64,000 nucleotides of DNA from Streptomyces sp. NBC_01210 (GTDB lineage Bacteria > Actinomycetota > Actinomycetes > Streptomycetales > Streptomycetaceae): assembly GCF_036010325.1 (NCBI RefSeq), contig NZ_CP108549.1, positions 6,634,001 to 6,698,000 on the forward strand, in the 5' to 3' direction. Of the stretch, positions 28,609-40,445 are shown one piece after another; the stretch's first letter is position 1; each line of letters opens with the position of its first letter. The position numbers and the translations under genes were made by a program. The notes below the pieces were generated by a model. The model saw only the letters and a program-made list of their open reading frames with translations. It searched no databases and had not been told where the DNA came from.

Positions 28609-29580
28609 TCAGCCCTTGAGCCGAGGGAGAACGCGCTCCGCGAAGAGGTGCAGGCTGCGCCAGCCCTCATCCAGCGGCATCCCGCCGCACAGCGGGTGCA
28701 GCACCAGACTCTCCCCGCCGGCCTCCGCGCACTCGTCCGGCGTGACGACCCGGTAGACACCCTCGCGCCGCAACTCCTCGACGGTGGTGGCCTGTGAGCG
28801 CACCGCCGAGCGGATGTCCGTGGACTGCCAGGAGGCGTACATCCGAGCCTCGTGCAGGAAGTGCTCGCCGTACGCGGCCCAGGTGCGGTCCGGGTCCTCC
28901 GCTATGTGCAGCAAATGGGTCTTCGCTGCCGGCATCATCGTCCAGCCCTCCGTCCCGTACTCCGCGCGCCGCTCGTGGTAGTACGCCTCCAGCTCCGGCA
29001 GATGCGCGCTCGGGAAGAAGGGCAGTCCGAACCGGGCGGCGCGACGGGCCGCGGCCTGCGAGGAGCCGCCCACCAGCAGCAGCGGATGCGGCTGTGTGTA
29101 CGGGCGGGGAGTGACCAGGACGGTGCGGCCGCGGTACTCGAACGGCTCACCCGTCCATGCCTTCAGCAGCGTCTCGAGGAGCTCGTCCTGGAGCTTGCCG
29201 CGGCGGCTCCACTCGACGCCCAACTGCGCGTACTCCTCGGGCCGGTAGCCGATGCCGGCCACCGTGACCAGCCGGCCCTTGCCGATCAGATCGAGTACGG
29301 CGATGTCCTCGGCCAGCCGCAGCGGATCGTAGAGCGGGCCGATGATCGCGGAGACGGTGACCGCGATACGGCGGGTGGAGCCGAGGACCGAGCCGGCGAA
29401 GACGAAGGGGGAGGGCAGCCAGTTGTTGGTGGCGCCGTGGTGCTCCTCGGTCTGGATGCTGTCGATGCCGCGGTCGTCGGCGTACGCGGCCATCTCGAGC
29501 GCGGCGCGATAGCGGGCCGCGAGGGTCTCGGGCGTCGCGTCGGGATCGACGAGATTGAAGCGGGCCACTGTGAAGGCCAT
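28609..29580 (-). CDS. LLM-class flavin-dependent oxidoreductase
   Basis: A 323-aa bacterial luciferase-like monooxygenase. The TIM-barrel pattern includes TEEHHGATNNWLPSP, the flavin-site AIIGPLYDPLRLAEDIAVLDLI and GKGRLVTVAGIGYRPEEY, and VGGSSQAAARRAARFGLPF. Members use FMN or F420; the substrate cannot be deduced, and cofC elsewhere in the window only shows that F420 is made. Its stop codon lies within a 9-bp hairpin (28603-28625). It is convergent with glcP. Confidence 0.88.
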   Translation of the reverse strand: MAFTVARFNLVDPDATPETLAARYRAALEMAAYADDRGIDSIQTEEHHGATNNWLPSPFVFAGSVLGSTRRIAVTVSAIIGPLYDPLRLAEDIAVLDLIGKGRLVTVAGIGYRPEEYAQLGVEWSRRGKLQDELLETLLKAWTGEPFEYRGRTVLVTPRPYTQPHPLLLVGGSSQAAARRAARFGLPFFPSAHLPELEAYYHERRAEYGTEGWTMMPAAKTHLLHIAEDPDRTWAAYGEHFLHEARMYASWQSTDIRSAVRSQATTVEELRREGVYRVVTPDECAEAGGESLVLHPLCGGMPLDEGWRSLHLFAERVLPRLKG

Positions 29581-29702
29581 GGGAACGGTCCCCTCCGCCG
29601 GGTGTGCTGTGTCTTCCCGGGGGACAACCCCGGGACCCGCGGCCGAAGAACAGGTCGGCGGGGCTGAACGGACAGCGGAGGGAGACCGTAGCTGACGAAG
29701 CG

Positions 29703-30086
29703 TCAGATGGGCAGGGGTGCGGGCTCCGCCTCTGCGACAGGTGCGGCCGGAACCTGCTCGTGTGTCCGAGACGGCGCCGCGTACAGCACCATCATCTGCA
29801 GGAAGCCGAAGACCAGGCTGATGACGGCGTTGATGCCGACCGCCCAGGCGCGCGGGACCCTGATGCCCAGGGTCTGCGCGGTGAAGTCGGCCGGGTGCAT
29901 CGACATGGAGTTGATCAGCAGCATGCCGATCAGCGGGATCATCATCGGGAGTACGACGGTCCCGGCACCGCCGACCGTCGTGAGCAACGGCACACTGATG
30001 TTGGCGGCGACCCAGGTGGGGAAGAGTTCGCGGACGTGGCCGGCGCGCTCGCCGTCAGGCGCGGGTTCGAGCCCACGGGTCTCCAT
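29703..30086 (-). pseudogene. remnant of an NCS1-family cytosine/purine permease
   Basis: The 127-aa frame begins METRGLEPAPDGERAGHVRE and LFPTWVAANISV, the N-terminus of actinobacterial cytosine permeases (about 450-500 aa with 12 membrane segments). It then jumps to a segment like the later part of the transporter (INSMSMHPADFTAQTLGI, RVPRAWAVGINAVISLVFG) and ends in a short Ala/Pro tail. Only about three membrane spans are left. The simplest reading is a large in-frame internal deletion plus loss of the true C-terminus. The start and ribosome site look intact, so a short membrane protein might still be made. Confidence 0.6.
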
Positions 30087-30300
30087 AGTGCCTTCGGATT
30101 CGGAGGCGCGGTATGAAAAAGCTCCGTACAGGGATGTCGGACTCCGGGGTTTCCGGGTCTCCGGGGACGAGGCGGCTGGCTAAAGCCAGAACCACCAGGA
30201 TCGTATGTATCCCCCAAAGGGTTCAAATGGAGTCCGTCGTCCTTGTGTGATCCTCTGAGGCCGCTGTGTGTGAGCGGTCGTGGCCGATACTGGGTGGGTT

Positions 30301-31524
30301 ATGGAAATCGTCATCCTTGCTGTAGTCATCGCCCTGGTCGCGGTCGGCGCGATCAGCGGGCTCGTGGTCAGCAGCCGCAAGAAGAAGCAGCTGCCGCCCT
30401 CGGCACCGTCGAGTACGCCGACCATCACTGCCCCGCCCGCCGAGCCTCAGGTCGGTGAGGACGCCGCACCGACGGTCGAGGAACCGCGCCGCACGATCGA
30501 GGAGGTCGACCTCCCCGACACCGCCGAGGCGGTCGAGGCCCCGGCCGCGGTCGAGGATCCGGTCGTCGCGGCGCCCCCCGTCCCCGAGATCGAGATCCCC
30601 GAGCCGACCGCGGGCCGGCTCGTCCGGCTGCGCGCCCGCCTCGCCCGCTCCCAGAACTCCCTCGGCAAGGGGCTGCTCACGCTCCTGTCGCGCGAGCACC
30701 TCGACGAGGAGACCTGGGAGGAGATCGAGGACACGCTGCTCACCGCAGATGTCGGCGTCGCGCCGACCCAGGAGCTGGTCGAGCGGCTGCGCGAGCGCGT
30801 ACGGGTACTCGGTACGCGTACCCCCGACGAGCTGCGCTCCCTGCTGCGCGAGGAGCTGCTGCACCTCCTCGGTACCGACTTCGACCGCGCGGTGAAGACC
30901 GAGAGCGGTCTGGACACCCCCGGTGTCGTCATGGTCGTCGGCGTCAACGGCACCGGAAAGACGACGACGACCGGCAAGCTGGCTCGGGTCCTGGTCGCGG
31001 ACGGCCGCTCCGTGGTGCTCGGCGCGGCGGACACGTTCCGCGCCGCGGCCGCGGACCAGCTCCAGACCTGGGGTGAACGGGTCGGCGCACGCACGGTGCG
31101 CGGCCCCGAGGGCGGTGACCCGGCATCGATCGCGTTCGACGCGGTCAAGGAGGGCATCGCCGAGGGCGCGGACGTCGTACTCATCGACACGGCGGGTCGG
31201 CTGCACACCAAGACGGGCCTGATGGACGAGCTCGGCAAGGTCAAGCGCGTCGTCGAGAAGCACGGCCCGCTGGACGAGATCCTGCTGGTCCTGGACGCCA
31301 CGACCGGTCAGAACGGCCTGGTGCAGGCGCGGGTGTTCGCGGAGGTCGTGGACATCACCGGCATCGTGCTGACCAAGCTGGACGGTACGGCCAAGGGCGG
31401 CATCGTCATCGCGGTCCAGCGCGAACTGGGTGTACCGGTGAAGCTGGTGGGCCTGGGCGAGGGGCCGGACGATCTGGCGCCGTTCGAGCCGGAGGCGTTC
31501 GTCGACGCACTGATCGGCGAGTAG
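30301..31524 (+). CDS. ftsY: signal recognition particle receptor FtsY
   Basis: SRP receptor GTPase that docks Ffh-ribosome complexes at the membrane. The 407-aa protein has an N-terminal membrane helix (residues 2-24, MEIVILAVVIALVAVGA), then an acidic Pro/Glu-rich A domain, an N domain, and the G domain with GVNGTGKT at 214-221, DTFRAAAADQL, DTAGR and TKLDGTAKGG. GATACT at 30286-30291 lies only 9 nt before the ATG, so the mRNA may be nearly leaderless. A GTG at 30280 is in frame but less likely. Confidence 0.95.
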   Translation: MEIVILAVVIALVAVGAISGLVVSSRKKKQLPPSAPSSTPTITAPPAEPQVGEDAAPTVEEPRRTIEEVDLPDTAEAVEAPAAVEDPVVAAPPVPEIEIPEPTAGRLVRLRARLARSQNSLGKGLLTLLSREHLDEETWEEIEDTLLTADVGVAPTQELVERLRERVRVLGTRTPDELRSLLREELLHLLGTDFDRAVKTESGLDTPGVVMVVGVNGTGKTTTTGKLARVLVADGRSVVLGAADTFRAAAADQLQTWGERVGARTVRGPEGGDPASIAFDAVKEGIAEGADVVLIDTAGRLHTKTGLMDELGKVKRVVEKHGPLDEILLVLDATTGQNGLVQARVFAEVVDITGIVLTKLDGTAKGGIVIAVQRELGVPVKLVGLGEGPDDLAPFEPEAFVDALIGE

Positions 31525-31576
31525 CTGTCCCTGGGTGGGCCCGCTTTTCGTGCCGGGGCTCCGCCCCGGACCCCCG

Positions 31577-31623
31577 CCTCAAATCGCCGGACGGCTGATT
31601 TTCAGCCCGTCCGGCGATTGAGG
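31577..31623 (+). terminator. long hairpin after ftsY (dispersed Streptomyces-type repeat)
   Basis: CCTCAA-ATCGCCGGACGG pairs with CCGTCCGGCGAT-TGAGG around a GCTGATTTTCAGC apex. It is preceded by GGGGCTCCGCCCCGGACCCCC. This composite sequence is familiar from many intergenic sites in Streptomyces genomes and probably acts as a terminator between ftsY and the convergent gene. Confidence 0.7.
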
Positions 31624-31662
31624 ACACAGGGCGTACGGGGTTCCGCGCGCGAGACCCGCGCG

Positions 31663-32325
31663 TCAGGAAAAGGTGCGGTGGCAGACGTACGCCAAGGTCC
31701 CCAGCAGCAGCCGCGCCTCCGGCGGAGCCGTCGCCGTGTCCAGGGACGGGGGCCGGAGCCAGCTCACCGGCCCCAGGCCCGCCTGGTCGGACGGCGGCGC
31801 CATGATGTGATCGCCGGCGCCCAGGCAGTACAGGTCCAGGTCCGCGTCGTCCCAGCCCATCCGGTAGAGCAGCTCCGGGAGTTCGGCCGCCGCGCCGGTG
31901 GCGACGAAGAACTGGCAGCGGCCGTCCGGCGTCGCCGAGACCGGGCCGAGCGGGAGGCCCATCCGCTCCAGGCGCAGCAGTGCGCGACGGCCGGCCGGGG
32001 CGGCGACGTCGAGGATGTCGAAGGTGCGGCCGACCGGAAGGAGCAGGGACGCGCCAGGCACCTCCGCCCATGCCTTGGTGACCTCGTCCAGGGTGGCGCC
32101 GGCGGGGATCTCGGCGGCGAAGTCGAGGGGGTGGGCGCCCGGGGACGTACAGTCCGGGGCGCTGCAGGAGCAACGGCCTGACGCGGCTCGCGCGCCAGGG
32201 ATCACGGCCCAGCCCCACAGCCCCGTGTACTCGGCCACCACTGTGCACTCCGTGGTACGGCCGCGGCGCCGTGATCCGGGCCTGATCTCCCTGGTCCCCC
32301 GGCTGCCGCCGATCGTGAAGCCCAT
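31663..32325 (-). CDS. short bifunctional DNA primase/polymerase N-terminal-like protein
   Basis: A 220-aa protein resembling the N-terminal prim-pol domain found in actinobacterial and plasmid/phage replication proteins: GLWGWAVIPGARAASGRCSCSAPDC, TSPGAHPLDFA and LLLPVGRTFDILDV. It carries a Cys cluster (CSCSAPDC) that could bind zinc. No helicase domain follows, and classical DxD catalytic residues are not clearly visible, so an active polymerase is doubtful. A homologue sits at the same place beside nsdA in other streptomycetes. It is divergent from nsdA. Confidence 0.75.
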   Translation of the reverse strand: MGFTIGGSRGTREIRPGSRRRGRTTECTVVAEYTGLWGWAVIPGARAASGRCSCSAPDCTSPGAHPLDFAAEIPAGATLDEVTKAWAEVPGASLLLPVGRTFDILDVAAPAGRRALLRLERMGLPLGPVSATPDGRCQFFVATGAAAELPELLYRMGWDDADLDLYCLGAGDHIMAPPSDQAGLGPVSWLRPPSLDTATAPPEARLLLGTLAYVCHRTFS

Positions 32326-32753
32326 GCCCCCTCCAACGGGTCGTCAACGCCGGTGGTTACGACCTGAAGTCTCCCCGTAACACTGCGTCGCAGTCGGTGA
32401 AGCTCCGGCGGCGCGCGGTAGCGCGAGGGGTGGTGCGGATGATGCTGCGCGCCTGCGCGTGCAACGCTCCGCTGCCTCCTGATCGTCGTATGTCAAGTGA
32501 ATCGCGCCCGACGGTAAGCGAGTTCATTCGAAGGGGTGGCGAATGGTGGCGTTTCTGGAATCTCCCTCGCTGGAGGGGTGATCGTAGGACTACTTTCAGT
32601 ACACGAATCCTGGAGTTCCGCGCACCCGTGGGTATGCCGGAGGCAACTCGGCATCCTGTTCGACGGGGCGCAACCTCCGTACAGGCGGCCTCAACTCACG
32701 GCATTCTGGTAGGGGTTCGAGTACCAAGGCTTTCAGTGGATGGGGGCGTTCCC
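32326..32753. other. 428-bp intergenic region between the prim-pol-like gene and nsdA
   Basis: Long divergent control region with no supported gene. It is less GC-rich than its surroundings, and holds a small CCCTC/GAGGG hairpin near 32567-32580. I see no clear -35/-10 pair; the nsdA mRNA probably has a long leader. Confidence 0.5.
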
Positions 32754-34226
32754 GTGGGCGGCACCGGCGCAGACGGTACGAATACCGACAAGCGCCCGAA
32801 CGAGCAGTTGAGTTCTTGGTTCGTGCGCAGCGGTTGGTCGAAGGGCGAGCTCGCGCGCCAAGTGAACCGCCGGGCACGCCAGATGGGCGCACACCACATC
32901 AGCACGGACACCTCACGCGTGCGCCGCTGGCTCGACGGCGAGCAGCCGCGTGAGCCGATCCCGCGCATCCTTTCCGAGCTGTTCTCCGAGCGTTTCGGCA
33001 GCGTCGTCGCCATCGAGGACCTCGGACTGCGCTCGGCGCACCAGTCACCCTCGGTGTCCGGAGTGGATCTGCCCTGGGCGGGCCCGCAGACCGTCGCACT
33101 GCTCAGCGAGTTCTCGCGCAGCGACCTGATGCTGGCGCGGCGCGGCTTCCTCGGGACCTCGCTCGCACTGGCCGCGGGACCCGCCCTCGTCGAGCCGCTG
33201 CAGCGCTGGCTGGTGCCGTCGCCGGTCGGCGAGCCGGGACAGCCGGCGCCGGCCGCCATGCGCAGGGCCTCCCGGCTCTCCGAGCCCGAGCTCGAGCTGC
33301 TGGAGTCCACCACCGCGATGTTCCGCCAGTGGGACGCGCAGTGCGGCGGCGGGCTGCGCCGCAAGGCGGTCGTGGGCCAGCTCCACGAAGTCACCGATCT
33401 GCTCCAGGAGCCGCAGCCCGCGACCACCGCCCGGCGGCTGTTCAAATGCGCCGCCGAGCTCGCGGAGCTGGCCGGCTGGATGAGTTATGACGTCGGCCTG
33501 CAGCCCACCGCGCAGAAGTACTTCGTACTGGCCCTGCACGCCGCCAAGGAAGCGGTCGACAAGCCGCTCGGCTCGTACATCCTGTCCTCGATGAGCCGCC
33601 AGATGATCCACCTCGGGCGGCCCGAGGACGCCCTGGAACTCATCCATCTGGCGCAGTACGGCAGCCGCGACTGCGCGACCGCGCGCACCCAGGCGATGCT
33701 GTATGCGATGGAGGCCCGCGCTTACGCCAATATGGGCCAGCCCAGCAAGTGCAAGCGGGCCGTCCGGATGGCCGAGGACACCTTCGCCGACGCCGGTCTC
33801 GACGGCGAGTCCGAGCCCGACTGGATCCGCTTCTTCTCCGAGGCCGAGCTCAACGGGGAGAACGCCCACTCGTACCGCGACCTCGCCTATGTGGCAGGAC
33901 GGAGCCCTACGTACGCCTCGCTCGCCGAGCCGGTGATGGAGCGCGCCGTAGACCTCTTCGGCAAGGACGAGGAGCACCAGCGGTCGTACGCACTCAATCT
34001 GGTCGGCATGGCAACGGTCCATCTCCTGAAGAAGGAGCCCGAGCAGTCCATGGTCCTGGCCGGACGGGCGCTCACTGTCGCCAAGAAGGTCCGCTCCGAG
34101 CGGGTCAACACCCGACTGCGCAAGACCGTCGACACGGCGGCCCGGGACTTCGGGGACGTAGCCGAAGTCGCACACTTCACCGACGAGCTCACAGCCCTGC
34201 TCCCCGAAACCGCGGAAGCGGTCTGA
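32754..34226 (+). CDS. nsdA: NsdA, negative regulator of sporulation and antibiotic production
   Basis: A 490-aa pleiotropic regulator; in S. coelicolor its loss raises antibiotic production and sporulation. The N-terminal third contains a conserved DNA-binding-like segment (SWFVRSGWSKGELARQVNRR, DTSRVRRWLDGEQPREPIPR), and the middle and C-terminal parts are TPR-like helices (ELAELAGWMSYDVG, ARTQAMLYAMEARAYANMG). The GTG at 32754 starts VGGTGADGTNTDKRPNEQ and has GGGGG upstream; the frame is open much further upstream without family support. Confidence 0.93.
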   Translation: MGGTGADGTNTDKRPNEQLSSWFVRSGWSKGELARQVNRRARQMGAHHISTDTSRVRRWLDGEQPREPIPRILSELFSERFGSVVAIEDLGLRSAHQSPSVSGVDLPWAGPQTVALLSEFSRSDLMLARRGFLGTSLALAAGPALVEPLQRWLVPSPVGEPGQPAPAAMRRASRLSEPELELLESTTAMFRQWDAQCGGGLRRKAVVGQLHEVTDLLQEPQPATTARRLFKCAAELAELAGWMSYDVGLQPTAQKYFVLALHAAKEAVDKPLGSYILSSMSRQMIHLGRPEDALELIHLAQYGSRDCATARTQAMLYAMEARAYANMGQPSKCKRAVRMAEDTFADAGLDGESEPDWIRFFSEAELNGENAHSYRDLAYVAGRSPTYASLAEPVMERAVDLFGKDEEHQRSYALNLVGMATVHLLKKEPEQSMVLAGRALTVAKKVRSERVNTRLRKTVDTAARDFGDVAEVAHFTDELTALLPETAEAV

Positions 34227-34329
34227 GCGGACGGCGCCACCGGACCCCGGTCGCGACGATCACCCCGGACAACCCGACTCGGCTCCCCCCGCGCCAGGTC
34301 AGCCGGGTGGCCGTCGCGGCCGGTCGTGA

Positions 34330-36228
<1,899 letters not shown>

Positions 36229-36254
36229 GCGCTCGACAGAACAGGAGCTGCTGG

Positions 36255-38720
36255 GTGACGAGCCTCGAAGTGACCACCGAAGCGGAAGACTCGGGACCCA
36301 GCGGCTATGCGGCGGCCCGGCTGCGCCTTCTCAGTGAGAAGGAGCGGCCCGGGCCGCCGCGCCGTGCCGCCCTGGCGAAGCTGACCGACGACTGGTTGTC
36401 CGCGCTGTTCACCACCGCCTGTCTGGAGGCCGGGGTGCGGGGCGCGGCGCTCGTCGCCGTCGGCGGCTACGGGCGCGGTGAGCTGTCGCCGCGCAGCGAC
36501 CTCGATCTGCTCCTGCTGCACGACGGCGGCGCGGATGCCGGCGCGATCGCCACTCTCGCCGACCGGATCTGGTACCCGGTGTGGGATCTGGGGCTGGCCC
36601 TCGACCACTCCGTACGCACCCCGGCCGAGGCCCGCAAGACCGCGGGCGAGGACCTCAAGGTGCAGCTCGGGCTGCTGGACGCACGCCCGGTCGTGGGCGA
36701 TCTGGGGCTGGTGGCCGGGCTGCGCACCGCCGTACTGGCCGACTGGCGCAACCAGGCGCCCAAGCGGCTGCCCGAGCTGGACGAACTGTGCCGTGAACGG
36801 GCCGAGCGTCAGGGCGAGTTGCAGTTCCTCCTCGAACCCGACCTCAAGGAGGCGCGGGGCGGGCTGCGGGACGCCACCGCGCTGCGCGCCGTCGCCGCTT
36901 CCTGGCTCGCCGACGCGCCGCGCGAGGGCCTCGCCGAGGCCCGCAGGCGGCTGCTGGACGCCCGGGACGCGCTGCATCTGGCCACCGGCCGGGCCACCGA
37001 CCGGCTCGCGCTCCAGGAGCAGGACCAGGTGGCCACCGAGCTCGGTCTGCTGGACGCCGACGCGCTGCTGCGGCAGGTCTACGAGGCGGCGCGCACCGTC
37101 TCGTACGCCACGGACGTCACCTGGCGTGAGGTGAACCGGGTGCTCCGGGCACGGTCCCTGCGGCCGCGGCTGCGGGCGATGCTGAGCGGCGGGCGCACTC
37201 CGCAGCCCGAGCGCAGCCCGCTCGCCGAGGGCGTCGTCGAACAGGACGGCGAAGTGGTGCTCGCCCGCGCCGCACGGCCGGAACGCGACCCGGTGCTCCC
37301 GCTAAGGGCCGCTGCAGCCGCCGCCCAGTCCGGGCTGCCGATCTCCCTGCACGCCGTACGCCGGCTCGCGGCCACTGCCCGACCGCTGCCGGTGCCGTGG
37401 CCCGCCGAGGCCCGCGAGGAGCTCGTCACCCTGCTCGGCGCGGGGGAGTCGACGGTCGCGGTCTGGGAGGCGCTGGAGGCCGAGGGCCTGATCACCCAGC
37501 TGCTGCCCGACTGGGAGCGCGTACGCTGCCGGCCGCAGCGCAATCCCGTGCACACCTGGACCGTCGACCGCCACCTCGTCGAGGCTGCGGTCAAGGCCTC
37601 GTCCCTCACCCGCCGCGTCGGCCGCCCCGACCTGCTGCTGGTCGCGGCCCTGCTGCACGACATCGGCAAGGGCTGGCCCGGCGACCACTCGGTGGCCGGC
37701 GAGACCATCGCCAAGGACCTCGCGACCCGGATCGGATTCGACCGCGCCGACGTGGCCGTCATCGCCACGCTCGTACGCCACCATCTGCTGCTCGTCGAAA
37801 CGGCGACCCGGCGCGATCTGGACGACCCGGCGACCGTCGCCTCGGTCGCCTCCGTCGTCGGCTCGGCGGGCACCCTCGAGCTGCTGCACGCCCTCACCGA
37901 GGCCGACGCCCTCGCCACCGGACCCGCGGCCTGGTCGTCCTGGCGCGGTTCGCTGGTCGCCGACCTGGTCGGGCGGGTCGCCGCGGTTCTCGCCGGCGAC
38001 GCCCCGCCCGAGCCGGAGCCCGCCGCGCCCAGTGCCGAGCAGGAACGGCTCGCCATCGAGGCACTGCGCACCGGTGAACCGGTGCTCGCGCTGCACGCCC
38101 ACACCGAGCGGCCCGAGCAGCCCCAGGAACCGGACCAGCCCGAACCCGTCGGCGTGGAACTGCTGATCGCCCTGCCCGACCAGCCGGGTGTGCTGCCCGC
38201 CGCGGCCGGCGTGCTCGCTCTGCACCGGCTGACCGTCCGCGCCGCCGACCTGCGCTCCATCGACCTGCCCACCGAGCTCGGCGAGTCCGCAGGCGTACTG
38301 CTGCTGAGCTGGCGGGTGGCGGCCGAGTACGGATCGCTGCCACAGGCCGCCCGGCTCCGCGCCGATCTCGTACGGGCGCTGGACGGAACACTCGACATTC
38401 CGGGCAGGCTCGCGGAACGTGAGGCCGCGTACCCGCGCCGGCGCGGGGTCAAGGCCCCGCCGCCTCGGGTGACCGTCGCCGCCGCGGGCTCCCGGCTCGC
38501 GACGGTGATCGAGGTCCGCGCCCAGGACGCGCCCGGACTGCTGCACCGGATCGGCCGCGCGCTGGACGAGTCGGCGGTACGGGTCCGCAGCGCCCATGTC
38601 TCCACACTGGGCGCGAACGCCGTCGACGCCTTCTATGTCACGGGCCTGGAAGGCGCGCCGCTGCCCCCGGAACAGGCCTCCGAGACCGCCCGTACCCTCG
38701 AGGCGATGCTGCGCGCCTGA
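36255..38720 (+). CDS. glnD: PII nucleotidyltransferase/removing enzyme GlnD
   Basis: Modifies and demodifies GlnK; in Streptomyces it acts as a PII adenylyltransferase. The 821-aa protein has a nucleotidyltransferase domain with GGYGRGELSPRSDLDLL at residues 70-86, an HD domain with LLHDIGKGWPGDHS near 465-480, and two C-terminal ACT domains (LLIALPDQPGVLPAAAGVLA and IEVRAQDAPGLLHRIGRALD) that sense glutamine. GTG start at 36255 with AGGAGC. It closes the amtB-glnK-glnD operon. Confidence 0.96.
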   Translation: MTSLEVTTEAEDSGPSGYAAARLRLLSEKERPGPPRRAALAKLTDDWLSALFTTACLEAGVRGAALVAVGGYGRGELSPRSDLDLLLLHDGGADAGAIATLADRIWYPVWDLGLALDHSVRTPAEARKTAGEDLKVQLGLLDARPVVGDLGLVAGLRTAVLADWRNQAPKRLPELDELCRERAERQGELQFLLEPDLKEARGGLRDATALRAVAASWLADAPREGLAEARRRLLDARDALHLATGRATDRLALQEQDQVATELGLLDADALLRQVYEAARTVSYATDVTWREVNRVLRARSLRPRLRAMLSGGRTPQPERSPLAEGVVEQDGEVVLARAARPERDPVLPLRAAAAAAQSGLPISLHAVRRLAATARPLPVPWPAEAREELVTLLGAGESTVAVWEALEAEGLITQLLPDWERVRCRPQRNPVHTWTVDRHLVEAAVKASSLTRRVGRPDLLLVAALLHDIGKGWPGDHSVAGETIAKDLATRIGFDRADVAVIATLVRHHLLLVETATRRDLDDPATVASVASVVGSAGTLELLHALTEADALATGPAAWSSWRGSLVADLVGRVAAVLAGDAPPEPEPAAPSAEQERLAIEALRTGEPVLALHAHTERPEQPQEPDQPEPVGVELLIALPDQPGVLPAAAGVLALHRLTVRAADLRSIDLPTELGESAGVLLLSWRVAAEYGSLPQAARLRADLVRALDGTLDIPGRLAEREAAYPRRRGVKAPPPRVTVAAAGSRLATVIEVRAQDAPGLLHRIGRALDESAVRVRSAHVSTLGANAVDAFYVTGLEGAPLPPEQASETARTLEAMLRA

Positions 38721-38815
38721 GGTGAGACCGGCCACGGGGCATACCCCACCGCGCGCGGCCCGATACCCTGGGGGACACTGTCCGCCCGCTCCCGACCCGA
38801 GGATCCGCGACCACC

Positions 38816-40366
<1,551 letters not shown>

Positions 40367-40386
40367 GATTTCGTCTGGCTGTACGT

Positions 40387-40428
40387 CGGTGTGGGCACCC
40401 GCCTGAGCGGGTGCCCACACCGCTTTTC
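40387..40428 (+). terminator. intrinsic terminator after ffh
   Basis: Perfect 16-bp stem (40387-40402 with 40407-40422), 4-nt loop CTGA, followed directly by CTTTTCT. It is the best T-tailed terminator in the window together with the one before smc. Confidence 0.92.
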
Positions 40429-40445
40429 TGGCTTAACGTCCGGAT

